From: Phycisphaeraceae bacterium
GTDB lineage: Bacteria; Planctomycetota; Phycisphaerae; Phycisphaerales; Phycisphaeraceae
Reading direction: 5' to 3'
DNA length: 46,603 bases
Assembly (NCBI GenBank): GCA_020849625.1
Contig: JADLFV010000091.1
Coordinates: 1-46,603, forward strand
Shown here one piece after another: positions 31,391-39,660 of the stretch (its first letter is position 1; each line of letters starts with the position of its first letter). Both the position numbers and the translations under genes were made by a program. The notes under the pieces were generated by a model. That model was given only the letters and a program-made list of their open reading frames with translations, made no database searches and was not told the DNA's origin.

Positions 31391-32390
31391 TGTAATTCCT
31401 GACCGCGAACGAATAATCGTGCGGGCGCCGGCGCCGATCGTGCGCCACCGGCACCGCCACCTTGCGCCGGCATGAGCAGCGCACCGCGTGCACGAACAGC
31501 CAGGCTGTGGCGAACACCATGCCCACGGCCACCACGGCCAGCAGCGGTTCGGTGATGTCCGCCTGGTCGCGCCCGGTCATGCGGCGCAGCATTTCCAGCC
31601 CGCCCACCACGACCGTTACGCCCAGTGTCAGCCACAGCAGCGGCCACCGCTGGCTTCGCCGCATCAGCACCGCGCCGCCCAGCATGCCCAGCACGCAGTA
31701 GGCCAGCAGCGATTCACCGGCCAAGCCGATCGCTTTGTCGTACGACCGGGCGAAGTGCTCGCCGAACGGCAGCCAGTTGATCGCGGTCTGGGCCGACGGC
31801 CGCACCGGGGCCGCCAGTGTGCTCGACCACGCGCCGATTAACAGCACGTTCACCGCCACCATCGCCAGCATCATCGTCGGGCGGCGCCGCTGCCGATGCA
31901 GCCAGCTCCACACCGCGGCGATCGGCTGGGCGATCCGGCGATAGGTGGCGAACACCGTCACGCGAAAACCAGCAATCAGCCACGGCGTCAGCGCGGCGGC
32001 CACCACGCCCGGCCCCGCGTTGGCGGCGAAATCCTGCCACGACGAGACGCGCTGCGGTGACAGACTCTGCACGCTCTCCAAGGCGAAGCTCAACGCGATC
32101 ACGCCCGCGGCTGCACAGGTCCAGCGCTTCCATGACAGGCGCAGCAGCACGCCCAGCGGCACGTACAGCGCCAGGTTCAGCAGCACGTCATCCAGCGGCG
32201 GCGCGCTCATCTGACCGCCCAGGGCAAGGTTCTCGAAGCGCCATTCGTGCAGATGAAAGTCGAAGGGAATCAGCGAGCCGTACGCCACCAGCAGGGCCCA
32301 GGCGCCGGCCAGCACCCCGGCCCGCAGCCACCACGGTCGCCGCCACAACACCGGTTGCCCGGTCATCTGCTCGTGATTCTGCTCGATCAT
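31383..32390 (-). CDS. Duplicated VanZ-domain membrane protein
   Basis: A 335-residue inner-membrane protein with about eight transmembrane segments and two VanZ-like halves. The first has SLIPFDF, DDVLLNLALYVPLGVLLRL and ESVQSLSPQRVSSWQDFAANAGPGVV. The second has INWLPFGEHFARSYDKAI, ESLLAYCVLGMLGG, LEMLRRMTGRDQADITEPLLAVVA. Both share the D/N-x-x-x-N and E-x-x-Q/R..D..D patterns of the family. VanZ-like proteins affect envelope or polysaccharide processes; the function here is unknown. The C-terminal tail is Arg-rich and runs into the adjoining repeat. It is divergent from rph. Confidence 0.75.
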   Translation of the reverse strand: MIEQNHEQMTGQPVLWRRPWWLRAGVLAGAWALLVAYGSLIPFDFHLHEWRFENLALGGQMSAPPLDDVLLNLALYVPLGVLLRLSWKRWTCAAAGVIALSFALESVQSLSPQRVSSWQDFAANAGPGVVAAALTPWLIAGFRVTVFATYRRIAQPIAAVWSWLHRQRRRPTMMLAMVAVNVLLIGAWSSTLAAPVRPSAQTAINWLPFGEHFARSYDKAIGLAGESLLAYCVLGMLGGAVLMRRSQRWPLLWLTLGVTVVVGGLEMLRRMTGRDQADITEPLLAVVAVGMVFATAWLFVHAVRCSCRRKVAVPVAHDRRRRPHDYSFAVRNYNT

Positions 32391-32519
32391 GGGATCACCG
32401 TGGACAAGTTTACGATTCTTCGGGCCTGGTTGGGAAGTCCGCTGAACGTTATTCGCGGTTCCGTGTTTATCCAGTCGCTACAGACGGAAGCTGGGCGAGC
32501 TTTGCGTTAAGCTATCCGC

Positions 32520-33197
32520 ATGAGCAGGCTGCGGACCGGGATCAGGTCCACCACCATCGAGCCCTACCCTTCGGCCGCGGCCGGAAGTGTGGTGATTACG
32601 CAGGGCAGGACGCGCGTGCTGTGCACCGCCAGTCTGTCGCCGCAGGTTCCCGACTGGATTCGCCGCGACGCGACTGGGAACCCCGAGCACGGCTGGGTGA
32701 CCGCGGAATACAGCATGCTGCCCGGCTCCACGCCGCAGCGCAAGAAGCGCGGCCCTGACGCGCGGGCCACGGAGATTCAGCGCTTCATCGCCCGCGCCCT
32801 GCGTGCGGCTGTCGATCTGAAAAAGATTCCGGGGGTGATTACCTGCGATTGTGACGTGATCGTGGCCGACGGCGGCACGCGCACGGCGGCGGTGACCGGA
32901 GCATGGGTGGCATTGGCCCAGGCGCTGGGTGATGTCCCGATCGAGCCGGTGGCCGCGGTGAGCGTGGGCATCGTGGCAGGGCGGACGGTGCTGGACCTGG
33001 ATTACGCCCTGGACGTAGCGGCCGAAGTGGACATGAACGTGGTGATGACCGGTCGCGGCCGCTTCGTCGAGGTGCAGGGCACCGGCGAAAAGGGCGTGTT
33101 CGATCGAACCCAGTTGAACGCCATGCTGGACCTGGCTGCCAAAGGCGTGAAGCAGTTGATGAAAGTGCAGAGAACCTGCCTGGAAAAACTCGAATGA
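32520..33197 (+). CDS. rph: Ribonuclease PH
   Basis: A 225-residue phosphate-dependent 3'-5' exoribonuclease that trims tRNA 3' ends. Landmarks are GSVVITQGRTRVLCTASL, GWVTAEYSMLPGSTPQR, ARATEIQRFIARALRAAVDLK, ITCDCDVIVADGGTRTAAVTGAW, VAAVSVGIVAGRTVLDLDYALD and DMNVVMTGRGRFVEVQGTGEKGVF. The phosphate-binding Arg/Ser and the DCDV..DGGTRTA motif are intact. It is about 12 residues shorter at the N-terminus than typical, with an in-frame TAA at 32508 ruling out an upstream start; TAAGCT lies six bases before the ATG (leaderless). The last codons run into the heptad repeat at 33190. Confidence 0.93.
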   Translation: MSRLRTGIRSTTIEPYPSAAAGSVVITQGRTRVLCTASLSPQVPDWIRRDATGNPEHGWVTAEYSMLPGSTPQRKKRGPDARATEIQRFIARALRAAVDLKKIPGVITCDCDVIVADGGTRTAAVTGAWVALAQALGDVPIEPVAAVSVGIVAGRTVLDLDYALDVAAEVDMNVVMTGRGRFVEVQGTGEKGVFDRTQLNAMLDLAAKGVKQLMKVQRTCLEKLE

Positions 33198-33310
33198 CGA
33201 AATTCGAATGACGAAACAATGTTCAAATGACGAATGGCGAAGAATTCGACGTTTCGTCGTTTGAACATTCGAGCATTCGTCATTGTTTCGAATTTCGAAT
33301 TTCGTCATTC
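33190..33310. repeat. Inverted pair of heptad repeats (ATTCGAATGACG family)
   Basis: Left part has ACTCGAATGACGAAATTCGA-type units, right part TTCGTCGTTTGAACATTCGA and TTTCGAATTTCGTCATTC. The rph TGA (33195-33197) lies within the first unit, and the element ends 14 bp before the next ATG. Confidence 0.88.
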
Positions 33311-33324
33311 ATCATTACCCACAA

Positions 33325-35019
33325 ATGCCCTGGACCATCTACCGGTACATCCTGCGTGAGATGCTGAAGCTGCTGATCCTTTCGTCAGGGGTGCTGGTGA
33401 CGGTCATCAGCGTGGCGGCGGCGGTGCGGCCGTTGTCGGAAGGGCTGATCGGGCCGCTGTCGCTGATCAAGTTCGTGTCTTACACCGCGCCGACCATGCT
33501 GACGTTCGCTCTGCCGTTTGCCGGGGCCTTCGCGGCGACGCTGGTGTTTCTGCGCATGGCGGGCGACAACGAGATCACCGCCTGCTCGGCCAGCGGCATC
33601 AGTTATGCCGGCATTTTGCTGCCGGTGCTGGCCCTGGGGCTGGTGCTGACCATGGGGCTGTTCTACGCCTCCAACTTCGTGATGCCCTGGTTCTATCGCG
33701 AAGCCTCTCGCACGGTGCAGACGGACCTGATCACGGCCCTGGTAGCCCAGTTGGACAAGCGGCAGCCCTACGTGCTGGGCCGGGACAAGGTGGTGATCTA
33801 CGCCGATCGTGCCGAGCAGCACGAGGTGACGCCTGAGTTGGCCGAGAAGGTTGGCTCTGACATCCCGCCCAGCAAGTTGATCGTGCTGCAGGGCGTGGCC
33901 GTCGGCGAACTGGATGACGAAGGGCGCATGCGCTCTGACGGCACCGGGCGGAAAGCCCTCCTCCTGGTGTTCAACGATCCCGACTCCGACACCTACTGGG
34001 TGAGGATCCAGCCGGAGCAGGCGATGTACTTCGATGCCGCCTCGGGCCGGCTGGGCTATATCGAGAAGTACACACGAACGATTGAGATTCCCTCGCCATT
34101 CCGCGATCACGTGGAGTTTCTCGACCTGCGGCGTCTGCGGCAATTGCGCGTTGAGCCGGACGGTTTTGATGAAGTTCGCCGTCAGACGCGCGAGCTGATC
34201 GATGCGATGACGCAGGAGCGGCTGCTGGAAGCGGTGATTCAAGGTCTGCGCCAGGGTCCGCAGCGGGTGGTCGCTCTCAAGAGTCCGCTGACCGACGAAC
34301 GATTCCTGATTCGCGCTCCGCACGTGCGGCGGATGGAAAACGAACTGCTGCTGACCGGCGAAGGCGACAGGCGCGTGACCATCGAGCAGGAGAGCGCCGG
34401 GCAGGTGAAGCGGCGTTACGAAGCGGTGCAGGCGGTGATGCGGATCAATGAAGACAGCCAGAGCGAAGAGCCGACGCTGCTGGTGAAGCTGAGCGAGGTG
34501 CGCGTATGGGACGTGCGCTCGGCGGACATGGCGGCCGAGCACGCGACCTACAACACGCTGCCGGCGATGACCTGGCCGACGAAGATGCTGGGCAAGCCGC
34601 GCGATGAAATACTTTCAGATGAGATTCTGGCCGAGGCTCAGCAGCCGCGTTATCAGCAGGGCGGCAACCGCGGCCGCACGGTAATCGCCGCCGCCCGCCG
34701 CCTCAAGAGCACGCGGGACGAACTGGCCAAGCGCATCAGCGCTCAACTGCACAGCCGGGCGGCTTCGGCGGTGGCCTGCACGCTGCTGCTGCTGCTGGGG
34801 GCGGTGCTGTCGATGAAGATGAAGCAGCAGATGCCGCTGGTGGTTTATTTCTGGAGCTTCATGCTGGCGATCGTCACGCTGGTGATCATCTACACCGGCA
34901 ACAACCTGGTGCAAAGCGAAGACCTGCCCCTGGCCGCGTGCCTGGGTGTGTTGTGGTTGGGTAATGTCCTGCGGGCCGTGGTGACGGGAACGGTGTATTG
35001 CCGACTGGCGAGGAACTGA
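33325..35019 (+). CDS. LptF/LptG-family permease, first copy
   Basis: A 564-residue inner-membrane protein of the YjgP/YjgQ (LptF/G) permease family. MPWTIYRYILREMLKLLILSS begins the first helix. Three N-terminal transmembrane helices (about 15-135, incl. TMLTFALPFAGAFAATLVFLRM) precede a large periplasmic beta-jellyroll domain (about 150-470), and three C-terminal helices follow (AASAVACTLLLLLGAVLSMK, VYFWSFMLAIVTLVIIYTG, AACLGVLWLGNVLRAVV). In LPS-bearing bacteria LptF and LptG with LptB extract LPS from the inner membrane. The periplasmic domain is larger than in enterobacteria. No lptB or lptC is near. The chosen ATG gives the expected helix; the longer frame would read through the repeat. 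Confidence 0.85.
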   Translation: MPWTIYRYILREMLKLLILSSGVLVTVISVAAAVRPLSEGLIGPLSLIKFVSYTAPTMLTFALPFAGAFAATLVFLRMAGDNEITACSASGISYAGILLPVLALGLVLTMGLFYASNFVMPWFYREASRTVQTDLITALVAQLDKRQPYVLGRDKVVIYADRAEQHEVTPELAEKVGSDIPPSKLIVLQGVAVGELDDEGRMRSDGTGRKALLLVFNDPDSDTYWVRIQPEQAMYFDAASGRLGYIEKYTRTIEIPSPFRDHVEFLDLRRLRQLRVEPDGFDEVRRQTRELIDAMTQERLLEAVIQGLRQGPQRVVALKSPLTDERFLIRAPHVRRMENELLLTGEGDRRVTIEQESAGQVKRRYEAVQAVMRINEDSQSEEPTLLVKLSEVRVWDVRSADMAAEHATYNTLPAMTWPTKMLGKPRDEILSDEILAEAQQPRYQQGGNRGRTVIAAARRLKSTRDELAKRISAQLHSRAASAVACTLLLLLGAVLSMKMKQQMPLVVYFWSFMLAIVTLVIIYTGNNLVQSEDLPLAACLGVLWLGNVLRAVVTGTVYCRLARN

Positions 35020-35025
35020 AGCACC

Positions 35026-35076
35026 GTTAGCCCCGGGCTCTGCCCGGGGCTAACCCCCGGCAAAGCCGGGGGCTAA
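35026..35076. repeat. Twin hairpin REP-like element between the permease genes
   Basis: TTAGCCCCGGGC with GCCCGGGGCTAA (35027-35053) forms one hairpin, and CCCCCGGC with GCCGGGGG (35054-35072) a second. It starts 7 bp after the first permease stop and ends 23 bp before the next ATG. Confidence 0.85.
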
Positions 35077-35098
35077 TGGATCGTCTGTCCGACAACCT

Positions 35099-36217
35099 AT
35101 GAAAACCCTGGATCGTTACATCATCCGCCTGTTCCTGATCAACTTCGTCATTCTGACGGCGGTGTTGATGCTGCTGTTTGTGGTGGTGGATCTGATTGTC
35201 GATCTGGATGAGTTTCTCAAGGCGGGGGAAGCATTTCCCACCATGATCGGCGGGCGGTGGGGCGGCACGCTGTGGGCCATTGCCGGTTACTACGGTCCGC
35301 TACTGCCGCTGCTTTACAGCTATTTCTCCGGGTTGCTGGTGGTGGGTGCGATGGGCTTCACCCTCAGCGCCATGCAGCGCAACCGCGAACTGCTGGCGAT
35401 CGTGGCCAGCGGGGTGAGCCTGTTTCGCATCACCGCGCCCATTCTGGCGGCAGGCATCGCGCTCAACGCCCTGGTGCTGCCGGTGCAGGAGTTTGTGATT
35501 CCGCCGCTGATTCAGCAGCTTTCGCGCAGCAAGGGGCACCTGTCCAAGTCTCATCCCGTGGAACGCCCGGTTTATCTGACGGCCGACGAGCACGGCAACC
35601 TGCTCAGCGCCATGCGCTTCGACCCGCAGCGCGGCCGCCTTGATGACGTGACCATCATCGAACGCGGCGAGGATCGCCTCGAGCAGCGCCACGTGCGGGC
35701 AGAGTCCGCCCTGTGGAATGCTGACAGCAATCGCTGGGATCTTTACGGCTCGCAGGCGGTGTCGCCTTCGCCCAACTCCGAACTGAGCGAGATGTACAGC
35801 GAGGCTGAGACGGTTGATTCCTTCGAGACCGAACTGTCGCCCACCTTGCTGCGGGCCCGCCAGCAGGCGGTGACCATGCGACTGCTCTCACTGTCCAGTC
35901 TGCAATCGCTGCAAAACAACGCGGCGGTCGATGATCAGCAGCGGGCACAGATCACGCAGGTGCTCTGGTCGCGTTTCAGCATGCTGGTGGTCAACGTGCT
36001 GGTGCTGGTGCTGGTGCTGCCGCAGTTTCTGCTGAAGCTGCCGACGCACTTCGTGGCCCAGGCGGCCAAGGCGGCGGTGATGTCGATCGGGGCCTGGGGC
36101 TCAGCCTTGCTGACCGTGCAGGTCTCGACCAATCTCAATCCCGTGGCTTCCGCCTGGCTCTCCGTGGTGATCCTGCTGCCGCTGTCCGCATGGATGCTGC
36201 AGAGGGTGGAGAGTTAG
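35099..36217 (+). CDS. LptF/LptG-family permease, second copy
   Basis: A 372-residue inner-membrane permease of the same family. MKTLDRYIIRLFLINF starts the first helix (FVILTAVLMLLFVVVDL); helices at about 60-80 and 95-125 follow, then a periplasmic domain (about 145-270), and three C-terminal helices (VNVLVLVLVLPQFLL, AAVMSIGAWGSALLTV, WLSVVILLPLSAWML). Its shorter length is typical of the LptG-like partner of the longer upstream protein. The two probably heterodimerise around an LptB ATPase encoded elsewhere. The twin hairpins between them could weaken transcription into this copy. The gene ends 9 bp before the AGTAGGC heptad array. Confidence 0.85.
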   Translation: MKTLDRYIIRLFLINFVILTAVLMLLFVVVDLIVDLDEFLKAGEAFPTMIGGRWGGTLWAIAGYYGPLLPLLYSYFSGLLVVGAMGFTLSAMQRNRELLAIVASGVSLFRITAPILAAGIALNALVLPVQEFVIPPLIQQLSRSKGHLSKSHPVERPVYLTADEHGNLLSAMRFDPQRGRLDDVTIIERGEDRLEQRHVRAESALWNADSNRWDLYGSQAVSPSPNSELSEMYSEAETVDSFETELSPTLLRARQQAVTMRLLSLSSLQSLQNNAAVDDQQRAQITQVLWSRFSMLVVNVLVLVLVLPQFLLKLPTHFVAQAAKAAVMSIGAWGSALLTVQVSTNLNPVASAWLSVVILLPLSAWMLQRVES

Positions 36218-36225
36218 GATTCAGG

Positions 36226-36320
36226 GAGTAGGCAGTAGGCAGTAGTGAGTAGGGTTTCAAACACGGCGATCAACGTGTATCGCGAACCCCACTGCCTACT
36301 GCCTACTCACTACTGCCTAT
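36226..36320. repeat. Inverted pair of heptad repeats (AGTAGGC family), 5' of trpA
   Basis: Left arm units are GAGTAGG, CAGTAGG, CAGTAGT, GAGTAGG (36226-36253). Right arm is CCTACTG, CCTACTC, ACTACTG, CCTAT (to 36320). The trpA -10 hexamer starts 7 bp after the right arm. Confidence 0.88.
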
Positions 36321-36338
36321 CTCTGCTATCCTGATTCC

Positions 36339-37160
36339 ATGAATCGTATTGACCAGATTTTCGCTGATCTTCGCAACACTTTCGGGGGCGGCGGCAAGGC
36401 GCTGATGCCGTATCTGACGGCGGGTGATCCGGACATCGTCACCACCGGGCGACTGATCGACGCGGCGGCTGAGGCGGGGGCGGCTGTCTGCGAGATCGGT
36501 TTTCCCTTTTCCGATCCGATCGCTGACGGCCCGGTGATCGAAGCTTCCATGACCCTCGCTCTGCAACAGGGCCTGAAGGTCGAGCAGGTGCTGGGCATGG
36601 CGGCCGCGGCGCGCAAGCGGCATCCCAGACTCGGCATGATGGCCATGCTCAGCTATTCGATCGTTTACCGCTGGGGCCTGCAGCGCTTCATGGCGAAGGT
36701 GAAGGCGGCTGGTTTCGACGGCCTGATCCTGCCCGACCTGCCGCTGGAAGAAGCGCCCGCCGCGGCGCAGGCGATCAAAGACCAAGGGCTGGTCCTGAGC
36801 ATGCTGATCGCACCGACCAGTGATGACGATCGCGCCGCGCGCATCGCCGGCCAATGCAGCGGGTTCGTGTACGTGCTCAGCCGCGCGGGCATCACCGGCG
36901 AGCGCGCGGAACTGCCGCCGCAGTTGTCGCAACGCATCGAGCATCTTCGCCGCATCACTAAACTGCCGCTGGCGGTGGGCTTCGGCGTCAGCACGGCCGA
37001 GCACGTGCGGCAGGTCACGGCCGCGGCCGATGCGGCGATCGTCGGCTCCGCGGTCATGCGCCGCGTGGCCGAGCATCGCAGCCAGGGCCCCGATCGGGTG
37101 GTCGAAGACGTACGCAAGTTCCTCAGTGAACTGGTCAAGGGCCTAGAGCGTAGGGCATAG
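36339..37160 (+). CDS. trpA: Tryptophan synthase alpha subunit
   Basis: A 273-residue TIM-barrel subunit that cleaves indole-3-glycerol phosphate to indole and glyceraldehyde-3-phosphate for the TrpB partner. Catalytic acids can be placed at E52 (AVCEIGFPFSD) and D63 (DPIADGP). Other landmarks are LMPYLTAGDPD, GFDGLILPDLPLEEA, YVLSRAGITGER, LAVGFGVSTAEHV and AIVGSAVMRR. It stands apart from other trp genes and is flanked on both sides by the same repeat family. TATCCT (36327-36332) lies six bases before the ATG (leaderless pattern). No leader peptide or attenuator is seen, so transcription is likely not attenuated here. Confidence 0.95.
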   Translation: MNRIDQIFADLRNTFGGGGKALMPYLTAGDPDIVTTGRLIDAAAEAGAAVCEIGFPFSDPIADGPVIEASMTLALQQGLKVEQVLGMAAAARKRHPRLGMMAMLSYSIVYRWGLQRFMAKVKAAGFDGLILPDLPLEEAPAAAQAIKDQGLVLSMLIAPTSDDDRAARIAGQCSGFVYVLSRAGITGERAELPPQLSQRIEHLRRITKLPLAVGFGVSTAEHVRQVTAAADAAIVGSAVMRRVAEHRSQGPDRVVEDVRKFLSELVKGLERRA

Positions 37161-37170
37161 CGTATCTTGT

Positions 37171-37260
37171 AGGCAGTAGGGAGTAGGCAGTAGGGCTTTG
37201 ATAGCGAGAAGAACCTGTGACAACAAACCCTACTGCCTACTGCCTACTCCTTACTGCCTG
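37171..37260. repeat. Inverted pair of heptad repeats (AGTAGGC family), 3' of trpA
   Basis: Left arm units are AGGCAGT, AGGGAGT, AGGCAGT (37171-37191); right arm CCTACTG, CCTACTG, CCTACTC, CTTACTG (37229-37256). Same family as 36226 and 46431. Confidence 0.88.
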
Positions 37261-37281
37261 CTCAACCAACGAGGCAACATC

Positions 37282-39660
37282 ATGATGCGACGATTCTGTG
37301 TGATGATGGCGACCGTGTGGCTGATCGCGGCGGCGAGCGCGGCCCCGGCCCAGGACGCGACGGATAGCTGGCTCACCCGGCCGCGCTCGGCTGCGCAGTT
37401 GCTGGCTGACCGTCTGGCCATGCAGGGCGTGGCCACTTTGGCCGGCCAGGCGGAGCCGACACCCGAGCAGTTGCTGCAGGCCCGGATGCTGTTCGACCTG
37501 GCCCTGGAACAGGGCAGCGATGCCGAGTTGTGGTACCTGCGCTGCGAACTGGCCCGCCTGATGCAGGACGATGCCAAACAGTTTGAAACCCTGCGCGAAT
37601 ACCTGCGCCTTCGTCCCGACGACGACCTGGCTCAGTTGCGGCTGATTCTGCATCGGGTCGAACAGGAACAGACGGTCGATGCCCGCGTGGCCATGATCGA
37701 CAAACTGCTGTCATCGGCGCAGGCTTCCAGTCTGTCGGCCGAGTTGCGCTCGCGCCTGGCTTCCTACGCGGCCGGGGCCGCCAAGGAGATGGGTGACGAT
37801 CAGGCGTTCGCGTCCTGGCTCAAGCAGGCTCTGCAACTGGATTCTTCGAACATCACCGCAGCCGGACAGACCTACCGGTTGACGCAGGATCGTCAATCCG
37901 ACGCGCTGCACGTCGGCTCCGCCCTGGTCTATATGCTGCGCTGCAATCCCGCCGACCCCACGGTTCGACTCAGCATGGCTCGCTTCATGCTTGAGCAGCG
38001 GGCGTTTCAGCAGGCACTGGATCAATACAACATGACCACACAACTGGCCCGGTCGGCGCTGCCCATGAACGACTGGCTGCAGATGCTGACGGTCATGGCC
38101 TATCTCGGCCAGGGTGAAAAAGTCCTGACCGCCGTCGATCGCACGCGCCAGCAGCTCGATGAATACCGCAAGTACCTCCAGGAGCATCCCGAGGCGGTGC
38201 AACCCGACGCCGAGCCGCCGCCGGACATGCCGCTGGCCGCGGAGATCATCCGTGTGGCGGTGTTGCAGCACCTGGACCGCGACGAAGAGAAGCAGAAGGC
38301 CTTCGATGAACTTTACGAGCGTCTTCATGGCTCGGACAAGCCGGAGGTTCAAACCGAGTTGTTACTGGCCGCGGCGCTGTTCAATCAGCAGAAGGAGGCG
38401 GTGGCGGCCGCAGTCGAGGACACGACTCTGGATGAGAACACGCGGAAACTGCTGGCGGGCTGGCTGGCCCTGCACAATGGCGATGTGGTTGAGGCGGGTA
38501 AGCTGTTCGAGCCGTTGAGCAGTGACTCCGCCGCCGCGGCGTACGGCCTGGCACTGGCCAGGAGTGATCCGAATCAGCGCTTTGAGTCGCTGATGAGCGT
38601 GGTTGACAAGTGGCCCGGCCATCCCATGGCGATGATGGCCCTGTTCGATCTGCAGGATGCCCAGCAGACGATCGAGCCGACCGCCACCGCCGGATCGGTC
38701 CTGGCCCTGGTGGACAAGTTTCCCAAGCGCCTTTGGATGACTGATCTGGTCAATGCGCCCTGGGTGACCATGCGGATCAGGGTCGATCCGAAATCGGCCG
38801 GCTATCTCGAGCCGATCGACGTGGAGGTGACTCTGCGCAACACTTCGGGGGTCAAGCTGGAGATTGGACCGCAGACAGCCCTGCCTACGCGCTTGTGGCT
38901 GACCATCGAGCCGACGCTGAGCGGCCAGTCGCTGGGTCCGCAAGCGCCCATCGTGATGGACCTGGGCCGTAAACTGGCACTGGAGCCCAACGACACACTG
39001 ACGCTGCACCTGCGCGTGGACCGCTCGCTGTTCGGGCTGATGCTGTCCGCCAACCCGGCCTCGACGCTCAATTGGCGCATCAACGCCATGCTCGATCCGC
39101 GCGGCAATGCCTACGGCGGCATCGAGACCGGCGCGGCCGGCGCTTACGCCACGCTCACCGCCCTGGTGGTTTACGGCCAGCCGGTGACCGCGGCCAATAT
39201 CGACCTGTGGCTGGAGGATCTGGCCAGCGATGATGCCAAAACCCGCCTCAGCGCCATCGGCCGGTTGATGTTCGCGGCCGGTCACGTGCCCCAGGATGCG
39301 GATGCGGAAGCCACCGTGGGAAGAATCACGGACGCGGTGAACGCCGCCTTCGCTGACATGGACCGCGTGCAGCAGTCATGGACGGTCAGTCAGTTGGAGT
39401 TGGCGGGTGACCAGGCGGACCGTTTCAACGCGGTGACCAGTCTGGCCGAACGCAGCGATGATCTGCTGATCCGTCTGCCATATGTGATCGCACGGTCGGA
39501 CAACGCGGAGAGCAACATCCTGCTGGCGGCTTTGCGAAGCGACAATCCTGAGATCCGCCAGTTCGCCGAAGCCGCCAAGGCCTCGTTCGAGCGTGCCGCT
39601 GAATTGAGAGCCGAGCGCGAGAGACAAGCCGAAGAAGCCGCCCGGAATGCAGCGCAATGA
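37282..39660 (+). CDS. Large secreted TPR-like protein of unknown function
   Basis: A 792-residue protein with a signal peptide (MMATVWLIAAASAAPAQ). Residues about 50-500 are alpha-helical with TPR-like pairs (EQLLQARMLFDLALEQGSDAELWYLR, FETLREYLRLRPDDDLAQLRLILH), consistent with a periplasmic scaffold. Residues about 510-650 form a beta-rich domain (YLEPIDVEVTLRNTSGVKLEIGPQTALPTRLWLTIEP), resembling a large immunoglobulin-like or MG2-type module. A helical C-terminus with Arg/Glu-rich end follows. No enzyme motif was seen. Shine-Dalgarno GAGG precedes ATG 37282; a longer frame would translate the heptad repeat (PYCLLPTPY) and is rejected. Its stop overlaps the next start (ATGA). Confidence 0.7.
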   Translation: MMRRFCVMMATVWLIAAASAAPAQDATDSWLTRPRSAAQLLADRLAMQGVATLAGQAEPTPEQLLQARMLFDLALEQGSDAELWYLRCELARLMQDDAKQFETLREYLRLRPDDDLAQLRLILHRVEQEQTVDARVAMIDKLLSSAQASSLSAELRSRLASYAAGAAKEMGDDQAFASWLKQALQLDSSNITAAGQTYRLTQDRQSDALHVGSALVYMLRCNPADPTVRLSMARFMLEQRAFQQALDQYNMTTQLARSALPMNDWLQMLTVMAYLGQGEKVLTAVDRTRQQLDEYRKYLQEHPEAVQPDAEPPPDMPLAAEIIRVAVLQHLDRDEEKQKAFDELYERLHGSDKPEVQTELLLAAALFNQQKEAVAAAVEDTTLDENTRKLLAGWLALHNGDVVEAGKLFEPLSSDSAAAAYGLALARSDPNQRFESLMSVVDKWPGHPMAMMALFDLQDAQQTIEPTATAGSVLALVDKFPKRLWMTDLVNAPWVTMRIRVDPKSAGYLEPIDVEVTLRNTSGVKLEIGPQTALPTRLWLTIEPTLSGQSLGPQAPIVMDLGRKLALEPNDTLTLHLRVDRSLFGLMLSANPASTLNWRINAMLDPRGNAYGGIETGAAGAYATLTALVVYGQPVTAANIDLWLEDLASDDAKTRLSAIGRLMFAAGHVPQDADAEATVGRITDAVNAAFADMDRVQQSWTVSQLELAGDQADRFNAVTSLAERSDDLLIRLPYVIARSDNAESNILLAALRSDNPEIRQFAEAAKASFERAAELRAERERQAEEAARNAAQ

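Noticed and set aside
9021..33310. CRISPR array
   Set aside because: The repeats are short-period tandem or inverted units without regular spacers, and no cas gene is present.
37198..37281. N-terminal extension PYCLLPTPYCLL of the large secreted protein
   Set aside because: It is a translation of the AGTAGGC-family heptad array. ATG 37282 has its own Shine-Dalgarno and starts a proper signal peptide.
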